From Litoreibacter sp. (GTDB lineage: Bacteria > Pseudomonadota > Alphaproteobacteria > Rhodobacterales > Rhodobacteraceae), in assembly GCA_013042765.1 (NCBI GenBank), contig JABDPP010000245.1, positions 1-5,985 on the forward strand: a stretch of 5,985 nt of DNA, given 5' to 3'. A program made the translations under genes and the position numbers. Within the stretch, counting starts at the first letter, position 1, and every line of letters starts with the position of its first letter. Shown here in pieces: positions 1 to 5,281 of this stretch. The notes below the pieces were generated by a model. The model had not been told where the DNA came from, did not search any database, and saw only the letters and a program-made list of their open reading frames with translations.

Positions 1-662
1 GTCGCCAGAGTGCCCGCAAGGCCTAGAATGGCGAGGTCGGGCAGGCTGAGCGCGGTCCAGCTGAGGGCCGCACCGGGTACCGTGCCCAGTGTAGCGACAA
101 GGCCGATCCAGAACATTATGGTTGCCGTATGCTCGGTGCGGGCCAGAACGCGGTTCTGAAAGATCAGAATCGCCGCGGCGAAGGCGGAGCCAAGGCCCAG
201 CAAGACACCGGGTTCCACCTGCAGGCCCGTGTCCCCGCTGACCAGCACGACCCCGACGAACCCGAAGAGGGTGGTCAAACCGCGTGTCCAGCCGATCTTT
301 TCGCTCAGCACAAAAGGGGCCATGACCACTACAAAGAGAGAGGAGGTGAAGGTCAGGATCGAAGCAAGCGCAAGCTCAAGTGCCTGAAAGCTCGCGTAAT
401 AAAGCCACCAGCAGACAAGGCTGGTCAATCCGCGCAGCACCAGCATGCGCCAGCGTGGTGAGCCGTAGCTCAGCCCGGACTGCATCCCGATCCAAAGCGC
501 TACGATCAGCAGCTGCGACAGCGAGCGGAAGAAGATGATCTGCCCGAAGGGCACCTCGGGGCTGAGGTAGCGCAATGCCGTGACATCGGCGGTAAACACC
601 GCCGCGGCGGCCACCAGCAGAGCCGCCCCGCGCTGGTTGTCGACGGGTGTGGCTTGTGTCAC
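1..662 (-). CDS. EamA/DMT-family transporter, 3' end outside window (partial)
   Basis: Reading the minus strand from GTG at 662 gives 220 uninterrupted residues, and the frame is still open at the left edge. The product is very hydrophobic, with about seven to eight predicted membrane helices in the visible part: roughly residues 12-31, 40-60, 73-93, 98-118, 128-143, 151-168, 181-200 and 205-220. The pattern fits the drug/metabolite transporter (EamA) superfamily, which usually has about 290-300 residues and ten helices. Typical signs are the FFRSLSQL stretch in helix 2 (44-51), the LALASILTFTSSLF block (97-110) and SEKIGWTRGLTTLFGFVGVVL (120-140) closing the first EamA repeat. The start overlaps the M20 stop as GTGA, a coupled junction; no in-frame ATG lies early enough to replace the GTG, and only a weak AGG lies 5 bases upstream. 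Known members export amino acids or metabolites or take up small organic compounds. The substrate is unknown; being last in the operon suggests a substrate or product of the pathway. Confidence 0.88.
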   Translation of the reverse strand, partial: MTQATPVDNQRGAALLVAAAAVFTADVTALRYLSPEVPFGQIIFFRSLSQLLIVALWIGMQSGLSYGSPRWRMLVLRGLTSLVCWWLYYASFQALELALASILTFTSSLFVVVMAPFVLSEKIGWTRGLTTLFGFVGVVLVSGDTGLQVEPGVLLGLGSAFAAAILIFQNRVLARTEHTATIMFWIGLVATLGTVPGAALSWTALSLPDLAILGLAGTLA

Positions 663-2071
663 TTGGGCCTGTAGGGGGCGAAGTCGGCGAGGTCGGTCGC
701 CGCGATCTCGCGCAAGATGCGCACCCAGGCGGCGAGCCCGTCGGTGATGCTGTCCAGCCGGAAGAATTCGTTCGGCGCATGAAAATTCTCGTCCGAGAGG
801 GCGAAGGAAAACATAATCGTATCGAGGCCAAGGATGCGGCTCACGATCTCTGTCAGCGGCAGGGACGCGCCGATGCGCACCTTCAGGGGCGGCGTGCCGG
901 TGGTGAACTCCAGTGCGTTGCTTGCCGCCCTTAGCAAGGGGTGATCCGAGGGCACGGCATAGGCGCCCGACGCGCCGCGCTCGCCGGATATCTCGAGCGT
1001 CGCACTTCGGGGCAAATGGGTTTTCAGGTGGTCGACGACTGCCTTTTGCGCCGCCTGCGGATCCTGTCCCGGCACTAGCCGCATGGTGAGCTTGGCGAAG
1101 GCTTCATTTGGGATCACCGTCTTGGAGCCCGCACCGGTATAGCCGCCCCACATCCCGTTCACGTCCACGGTCGGGCGAATCCAGAGCCGTTCAAGGGTGG
1201 AATAACCTGCCTCGCCATGCGGAACGGCGCCGATCGCAGCGAAGGAGGAGGCCTCATCATAGGGGATCGCTGCTATTTCCGCGCGCTCGGCGTTTGTCGG
1301 CTCCGCGACACCGTCATAGAAACCGGGGGCGGCGATGCGGCCCGTCTCATCGTGGAGGGAGGTAACCAGCCGGGACAACTCATGCAGCGCGTTGGAGACG
1401 ATCCCGCCATACCGCCCGGAATGGAGATCCTGCGCGGCGGTCTGCAGCCGGACCTCGAAACCCGTGTTCCCGCGTGAGCCCACGTTGAGCGTCACCAGAT
1501 CGGGCCGCCACCGCGCGCCATCTGCCGACAAGACCGCATCGGCCGCTAGCAGAGTCCGGTGCGCTTCAAGAATACCGGGCAGGGAGGGAGAGCCGGTTTC
1601 CTCTTCGCCTTCGATCAGGAGCTTGACGTTCACAGGCAGCGCGCCCTCGACCGCGACAAAGGCGGCGATCGTGTCGAGGGCGATCATCATCGGGCCCTTG
1701 TCGTCAGAGACACCGCGCCCATACAGCCTCTGGTCCCGTTCGACCGGCTCAAAGGGGGGCGTGTGCCATTTGTGCAGGGGATCGGGCGGCTGCACGTCAT
1801 AATGGGCGTAGACGAGGATCGTGGGCTTGCCCGGTGCGTCCATTCGCTCGGCGTAGATCGCCGGTTGGCCGCCGGTGTCGGCAGGGGGGAGCCGTTGGCG
1901 GTTCTGGAACCTCATCGCATCGAGCCGCGCCTCGATCAGCGTGCGGGCATCTTCCATCCCCTGCGCCATGGCGGGATCCGCCCCGACGGATGGGCAGGCC
2001 ACCAGCGTCTTAAGAGTCTCGATCAGCGCGGGCTTTTGGTTCAGTGCATGGGCAAGAACGGGATCGTTCAT
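659..2071 (-). CDS. M20-family metallo-dipeptidase / amidohydrolase
   Basis: The 470-residue protein has the full layout of an M20 (carnosinase/CPG2-like) di-metal peptidase. Likely metal ligands are His90 in VYAHYDV, the bridging Asp123 in GVSDDKG, Glu158 beside the probable catalytic Glu157 in EGEEETGS, Asp184 in LSADGA, and His431 in ENFHAPNE. The dimerisation (lid) domain spans roughly 195-370 and contains DLHSGRYGG (215-223) and the GSKTVIPNEA stretch (315-324), both typical of the CNDP/dipeptidase branch. The length is normal for that branch (about 450-475), and there is no signal peptide, so it is cytoplasmic. It should hydrolyse a dipeptide or N-acyl amino acid amide bond; the actual substrate is not predictable. 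A near-consensus GGAGGT lies 3 bases from the ATG-proximal CTC, supporting the start. It follows the SDR by 12 bases and overlaps the transporter start by 4. A small deviation is RIGASLPL at 399-406 where many relatives have GGSIP. Confidence 0.93.
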   Translation of the reverse strand: MNDPVLAHALNQKPALIETLKTLVACPSVGADPAMAQGMEDARTLIEARLDAMRFQNRQRLPPADTGGQPAIYAERMDAPGKPTILVYAHYDVQPPDPLHKWHTPPFEPVERDQRLYGRGVSDDKGPMMIALDTIAAFVAVEGALPVNVKLLIEGEEETGSPSLPGILEAHRTLLAADAVLSADGARWRPDLVTLNVGSRGNTGFEVRLQTAAQDLHSGRYGGIVSNALHELSRLVTSLHDETGRIAAPGFYDGVAEPTNAERAEIAAIPYDEASSFAAIGAVPHGEAGYSTLERLWIRPTVDVNGMWGGYTGAGSKTVIPNEAFAKLTMRLVPGQDPQAAQKAVVDHLKTHLPRSATLEISGERGASGAYAVPSDHPLLRAASNALEFTTGTPPLKVRIGASLPLTEIVSRILGLDTIMFSFALSDENFHAPNEFFRLDSITDGLAAWVRILREIAATDLADFAPYRPK

Positions 2072-2074
2072 GAG

Positions 2075-2080
2075 ACCTCC
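2075..2080 (-). promoter_or_regulatory. Strong ribosome binding site for the M20 gene
   Basis: GGAGGT on the minus strand, 3 bases upstream of the ATG at 2071. It sits in the only real gap (12 bases) inside the operon. The other four junctions overlap and have weaker sites, so the M20 gene may be translated more independently than its neighbours. Confidence 0.75.
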
Positions 2081-2083
2081 GGT

Positions 2084-2827
2084 TTAGGTGACGCCGCCAT
2101 CGACGCTCAGGATCTGGGCTGTGATCCAGCTTGCCGCGTCCGACGCAAAGAAGGCGGCGGCGGCGGCGATATCCTCGGGTGTGCCAAGTCGGCGAGTGTG
2201 GATGCGGTTGATCAGTTGCGCCTGGCCTTCAAGACCGTAGGCGGTCCACTGCCGCTCGGTTGCAGGGTTCGACAGGATGAAACCGGGTGCGATGGAATTC
2301 ACCGTGATGCCATGCTGGGCAAGCTCCAGGCTCAGCTGTTTGGTCAGGCCCACGAGCGCGTGCTTGGCCGCCGTGTACGCGTGTATCCCCGTCAGGCTGG
2401 GCCGGAGCCCAGCGCCGGAGCTGATCGTGACGATCCGGCCCCAGCCTGCTTTTTTCATCGCGGGAACCAGCGCCTGCGCAAGGAAAAGAGATGCGTCGAC
2501 ATTGGCTGAAAAAATATCGTGCCAAGCGTCGGGATCGACCTCTTCAAGTGGCGTGCCCACCTGTCCGCGCACACCGCCTGCGGCATTCACCAGAATATCA
2601 CGTGTGCCATGGTCGGTGGCGATTCTGGCGGTCATCTCCCGGACCGAGGCAGGATCGCCGAGATCTGCCGCGATGGTCGGCAGGCCCAACTTCTCGCCCC
2701 TAGCATCGAGAGCATCCCCGGGAAGATCAGAGATAACGACTCGCGCGCCATCCGCAGCCAACCGTGCGGCGATGGCGGCGCCGATGCCGCCGACCACGCC
2801 GGTGACAAGGGCCGTGCGGGCCGTCAT
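2084..2827 (-). CDS. Classical short-chain dehydrogenase/reductase (SDR), probably NAD-dependent
   Basis: The 247-residue product is a standard-length classical SDR with a single Rossmann domain. The cofactor glycine motif is T9-G10-x3-G14-I-G16. Asp34 at the end of the second strand (VISD) favours NAD(H) over NADP(H). NAAG lies at 81-84, the structural Asn at 109, the catalytic Ser at about 137 (ISSGAG), and Tyr151/Lys155 in YTAAK, followed by PGFI at 181-184. The C-terminus, SVDGGVT, is the usual SDR ending. It should oxidise or reduce an alcohol/carbonyl pair on a small cytoplasmic substrate. The ATG at 2827 overlaps the upstream stop as ATGA and has AAGGTGA 4 bases upstream, so coupled translation is likely. 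It resembles 3-oxoacyl-ACP reductase (FabG) relatives in general, but the operon of hydrolases and transporters argues for a catabolic alcohol dehydrogenase rather than fatty-acid synthesis. Substrate unknown. Confidence 0.93.
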   Translation of the reverse strand: MTARTALVTGVVGGIGAAIAARLAADGARVVISDLPGDALDARGEKLGLPTIAADLGDPASVREMTARIATDHGTRDILVNAAGGVRGQVGTPLEEVDPDAWHDIFSANVDASLFLAQALVPAMKKAGWGRIVTISSGAGLRPSLTGIHAYTAAKHALVGLTKQLSLELAQHGITVNSIAPGFILSNPATERQWTAYGLEGQAQLINRIHTRRLGTPEDIAAAAAFFASDAASWITAQILSVDGGVT

Positions 2828-3843
2828 CGGATCACCTTGGTTAAATCTTGAAACGTCTGGGCGGACATCTCACGGCGGCCGTCCTCGATATCGTGGATCA
2901 ACTCGACCAGACGGCGGAGCAGAGGCGTGTCAAGCCCGTGCGACGCGGCAATTTCGGCGACGGTCTCCACCTGCGGATCAACCTCAGTCTTACGCTTGCG
3001 CACCGCCAGATCGCGGTAGATGCCGGTGTGTGTCTTGGCCGTCTTGGAGTTGAACACGGCTAGATCGGCGATGCTTTTCAGTGCCGCTGCCTCGGTCGCG
3101 CCGGGCATGAAAGCGGACGGCTCAAACCCGTTGAAGGGCTTCGGGTCGACCCCCTCGGCGACGGCTGTGCGCATCACTTCGCGTGCCAGTCCGATCAACG
3201 CGGGGCCACGGGCCGGATCAGCGAAATTAGCAGTCATGCTGTCGGGCGTCAGGGCCGTAGCGAATAGCATGGCGCCATAGCCCAACTTGCCCCAGAGATA
3301 GGCCCATATATCGTCGGTGAGAACCGCGTCAGGCTCGAAGACCTGCAACAGTTTATGCATCTCTTCGGTACGGGACCGGATTGAGCCATCGATTTCGCCC
3401 ACGACCACGGCGCCGCGATTGCCGAACAGAATACGGCCCGGCCCGACCCAGTCCGCGCCGTAATTCACGAAGGCCCCCATAGTCCGCTCGCGCCCGGCAA
3501 GATCCGCGATAGTCCGTTCGTTGAGGCCGTTCTGGGCCGACAGAATGTAGCTATCCTGCGCTAGATGCGGGAGCAGGGCCTGGACGGCCTCTTCGGTTGC
3601 CTGCGCTTTGACCGCAAGAACGACCCGGCCATAGGCTCCAGTCAGCTCATCGGGCGTGACGCAGGGCACCACTTGGGTGAATTCCTCGACCGGGCCCTCG
3701 ATCTTCAGTCCCGTTGTGCGACATGCCTCTACATGCTCCGGCACGATGTCGACCATCTTCACGGGATGACCCGCGCGCGCCCAGTAAGCGCCCAGAATGC
3801 CGCCGATGGCACCGGCGCCCCAGATCAGAACCTCGTCTGGCAT
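2824..3843 (-). CDS. Ketopantoate reductase (ApbA/PanE) family dehydrogenase
   Basis: From the ATG at 3843 the protein has 339 residues. The N-terminal Rossmann domain starts at once with VLIWGAGAIGG, giving the G9-x-G11-x2-G14-G15 nucleotide motif of the ApbA/PanE family. AVKAQ (77-81) and QNGLNE (104-109) are the family's conserved core. The C-terminal helical domain contains WGKLGYG, where Lys186 matches the expected catalytic lysine, and TEVD (286-289), which matches the TEID of PanE whose Glu binds substrate. Family members interconvert 2-keto and 2-hydroxy acids with NADPH. The context is a hydrolase/dehydrogenase operon rather than pantothenate genes, so this is probably a catabolic paralogue acting on a related branched keto or hydroxy acid. 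The start is chosen at TGATG, where it shares one base with the creatininase stop. An upstream in-frame ATG at 3912 would add 23 Arg/Ser-rich residues and overlap that gene by 70 bases. It ends in an ATGA overlap with the SDR. Confidence 0.9.
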   Translation of the reverse strand: MPDEVLIWGAGAIGGILGAYWARAGHPVKMVDIVPEHVEACRTTGLKIEGPVEEFTQVVPCVTPDELTGAYGRVVLAVKAQATEEAVQALLPHLAQDSYILSAQNGLNERTIADLAGRERTMGAFVNYGADWVGPGRILFGNRGAVVVGEIDGSIRSRTEEMHKLLQVFEPDAVLTDDIWAYLWGKLGYGAMLFATALTPDSMTANFADPARGPALIGLAREVMRTAVAEGVDPKPFNGFEPSAFMPGATEAAALKSIADLAVFNSKTAKTHTGIYRDLAVRKRKTEVDPQVETVAEIAASHGLDTPLLRRLVELIHDIEDGRREMSAQTFQDLTKVIR

Positions 3844-4559
3844 CAACGGTTCCCCAGCACTGGCCATGGACCTTCCAGAGCTTCGCGCACCTCTTTTACG
3901 CCGATCTCCCAAAGCGCCAGCATCTCTTCATCGGGGCGCTGCCAGGGGCCGCCAAAGGCGCCGTCGCCCAGAATGTCGCGCGCAATGTCGGGAGGGGAGG
4001 CTTTCATCAGGGCCATGTCCACCACCGGTTTCTCGCCCGCCGGTGCCGGGGCATGGGCCAGTCGCGTCCAGGGGAAGTTCTCCATCCAGTTGGCGTGCGA
4101 GCCGGTCTTGTCGATGGCCTGCGCCTTGGCCCAAGTTTCGGGGGCGTTCCACCAGTTGTGGAACTTGATCGAGACGTCGCCAGATTCCGCCATCAACTCC
4201 TGCGCGAGTGCGCCGACAGGGTTGTTCCCACCGTGGCCGTTCACGATCAGGATCTGCCGAAAGCCAGATCGGCACAGCGACGCGACAACATCGCGCACGA
4301 CGGCCATCAGGGTTTCGACCCGCAGGCAAATCGTGCCGGGATAGGCGTTGAAATAGGGGGCCAAGCCGTAGGGGATCACCGGAAAGACCGGGATATCCAG
4401 CGGGTCGGCCGCGTCCGTGGCGACCTTTTCGGCGAGGATCAAATCGACACACAGAGATAGCTGCGCGTGCTGTTCGGTTGAGCCGATGGGCAGGATACAG
4501 CGCGGATCGCGCGCAGCGGCCGCCTCGACATCGCGCCAGTTCATCTCGGCTACTTTCAT
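3843..4559 (-). CDS. Creatininase-family amidohydrolase
   Basis: The 238-residue length fits the creatininase family (about 230-270), which includes creatininase, the mycofactocin peptidase MftE and FAPy deformylase ArfB, all metal-dependent enzymes acting on C-N bonds. The metal-binding block is GSTEQHAQLSLCVD (26-39), with Glu29, His31 and Asp39 as the expected ligands. NGHGGN follows at 107-112 with His109, and a late GSHANWME (153-160) supplies His155 and Glu160. No signal peptide or membrane segment is seen, so it is cytoplasmic. The loop between His31 and Asp39 is one residue shorter than the common EQHGPHLPLxTD form, suggesting a distinct subgroup rather than true creatinine hydrolase. 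No creatinase or sarcosine oxidase gene lies nearby, which also argues against creatinine breakdown. Likely role: hydrolytic opening or cleavage of an amide or lactam. The ATG overlaps the MarR stop as ATGA and has AGGAAAGGG shortly upstream. Confidence 0.92.
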   Translation of the reverse strand: MKVAEMNWRDVEAAAARDPRCILPIGSTEQHAQLSLCVDLILAEKVATDAADPLDIPVFPVIPYGLAPYFNAYPGTICLRVETLMAVVRDVVASLCRSGFRQILIVNGHGGNNPVGALAQELMAESGDVSIKFHNWWNAPETWAKAQAIDKTGSHANWMENFPWTRLAHAPAPAGEKPVVDMALMKASPPDIARDILGDGAFGGPWQRPDEEMLALWEIGVKEVREALEGPWPVLGNR

Positions 4560-5122
4560 TGTCTTGCCCTTTCCTTTTTTGTCCCTGCTTCAGGGGGTAG
4601 ATCGCCTGCCCATTCCTGCGCGTCCATCACGACCTTTGACATGAGCTCAAACAGCATCTGACGTTCGCCTAGCGACAATGCCTTGAGCATCCGTTTTTCC
4701 TGCGCCTCAAATGCGGGCCGAGTTTCGTTGAACAGCGCCCAGCCCGCGTCCGACAGGTGCAGCGCCTGTCTGCGCCTACCGCCGGGGACCTTGCTGCGCG
4801 GCTTGATCAGACCCATTTTTTCAAGGCGCTTGATCGCACGGCTCAGCGTGTTTCTGGGAAAGCCCGAGGTGAGCGAAACGTCCCGCGCGCTGCCACCATC
4901 GGCGAGGGCCAGCGAGTAGAGCACCACATATTCGGGTCGTTTCAGGCCATATTGATCACTGATCCAGCCATAAAGCGGGGTATTGTAGAGAAGCGCGAGG
5001 TAATTGATGCGGAAGGTGAAGGGACAGGGGTTCGCCCAAAGCTTGGCGTCCAGCATATTGGGGGCGTCCCGGGTATCCGGCCTGCCGAAATCTTCATCAC
5101 ACGCGGTCTGCGGACCTGACAT
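4556..5122 (-). CDS. MarR-family transcriptional regulator
   Basis: From ATG 5122 the product has 188 residues. A winged helix-turn-helix occupies about 62-125. The helix-turn-helix (78-103) includes SARDVSLTSGFPRNTL and AIKRLEKMGLI, followed by a basic wing with KVPGGRRRQALHLSDAG (111-127), the MarR signature. Long helices on both sides (35-55 and 133-170) should form the dimer interface. The N-terminus has a 30-odd residue tail before the first helix, longer than in many MarR proteins, with cysteines at 8 and 33; whether they sense anything is unknown. A longer reading from TTG at 5131 is open, but AAGGA (5133-5137) would be only 1 base from that TTG and is 10 bases from the ATG, so ATG is preferred. 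Being first in the operon and divergent from a solute-binding protein gene, it probably represses or switches both directions through the paired palindromes in the gap, with pathway substrate or intermediate as ligand (inference). Confidence 0.9.
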   Translation of the reverse strand: MSGPQTACDEDFGRPDTRDAPNMLDAKLWANPCPFTFRINYLALLYNTPLYGWISDQYGLKRPEYVVLYSLALADGGSARDVSLTSGFPRNTLSRAIKRLEKMGLIKPRSKVPGGRRRQALHLSDAGWALFNETRPAFEAQEKRMLKALSLGERQMLFELMSKVVMDAQEWAGDLPPEAGTKKERARQ

Positions 5123-5132
5123 TCGTTGCAAA

Positions 5133-5137
5133 TCCTT
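5133..5137 (-). promoter_or_regulatory. Ribosome binding site deciding the MarR start
   Basis: AAGGA on the minus strand. Its 10-base spacing suits the ATG at 5122. The alternative TTG at 5131 would be only 1 base away and thus unusable from this site. Confidence 0.55.
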
Positions 5138-5153
5138 GGGCTCGAAACAGTGA

Positions 5154-5167
5154 GTTCCAAATTGAAC
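5154..5167. promoter_or_regulatory. Candidate MarR operator, copy 1
   Basis: GTTCCAAATTGAAC is an imperfect palindrome in the divergent gap. Outer arms GTTC/GAAC pair perfectly, and adding the flanking bases gives AGTTC/GAACT. It shares its first nine bases and its centre of symmetry with copy 2 (5207-5220). It directly abuts the candidate plus-strand -35 at 5168-5173 and lies just downstream of the predicted minus-strand start. Size and symmetry fit a dimeric winged-helix regulator. Binding is inferred, not shown. Confidence 0.55.
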
Positions 5168-5196
5168 TTGACTGGCACCTTATGACCGCACATCCT
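5168..5196 (+). promoter_or_regulatory. Candidate promoter for the solute-binding protein gene
   Basis: TTGACT (5168-5173) is a good -35, and a 17-base spacer leads to CATCCT (5191-5196), a poor -10 with three of six consensus bases. The predicted start near 5203 would give a leader of about 80 bases with operator copy 2 at its beginning. The weak -10 may mean an activated promoter or a wrong prediction. Confidence 0.35.
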
Positions 5197-5206
5197 TTCA
5201 AGGCAA
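5179..5206 (-). promoter_or_regulatory. Candidate promoter for the MarR-led operon
   Basis: Read on the minus strand, TTGCCT (5206-5201) is a -35 with four of six consensus bases, followed by a 16-base spacer and CATAAG (5184-5179), also four of six. Transcription would start near 5172, about 50 bases before the MarR ATG. It occupies the same DNA as the plus-strand candidate, so the two polymerases could not bind together. Confidence 0.35.
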
Positions 5207-5220
5207 GTTCCAAATGGGAC
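5207..5220. promoter_or_regulatory. Candidate MarR operator, copy 2
   Basis: GTTCCAAATGGGAC is an imperfect palindrome with core CCA-AA-TGG and outer GT/AC pairs; only the third base pair and the central step break symmetry. It matches copy 1 at 12 of 14 positions in the same orientation, 53 bases away, which places both on the same helix face. It abuts the candidate minus-strand -35 and lies just after the predicted plus-strand start. Confidence 0.55.
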
Positions 5221-5281
5221 GCGAATTAAGTCAGTACCAATGGATGGGGCCTGCTGCCTCTTCCAGAAACAGGAAGGGAAG

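Noticed and set aside
376..831. Minus-strand open frame of 151 codons over the M20/transporter junction
   Set aside because: It is out of frame with both genes. The transporter frame from GTG 662 gives clear membrane helices, while this one gives Arg/Ser/Pro-rich sequence.
1559..2509. Long open frame on the plus strand (316 codons)
   Set aside because: It lies antisense to the M20 and SDR genes, whose frames carry complete family motifs. Its product is Arg/Gly/Asp-rich with no recognisable domain, as expected of a shadow frame in GC-rich DNA.
3565..4460. Several plus-strand open frames of 120-260 codons
   Set aside because: All are antisense to the PanE-like and creatininase-like genes, which have clear catalytic motifs and coupled junctions; low-complexity translations.
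3843..4559. True creatinine degradation
   Set aside because: The metal loop differs from creatininase and no creatinase, sarcosine oxidase or related genes are present in the window.
5129..5131. TTG as MarR start
   Set aside because: The only good Shine-Dalgarno (5133-5137) is 1 base away, too close; ATG at 5122 is correctly spaced.
5236..5247. Possible third operator, GTACCAATGGAT
   Set aside because: It shares a CCA-TGG core but has one base fewer between half-sites and poor outer arms; likely chance.
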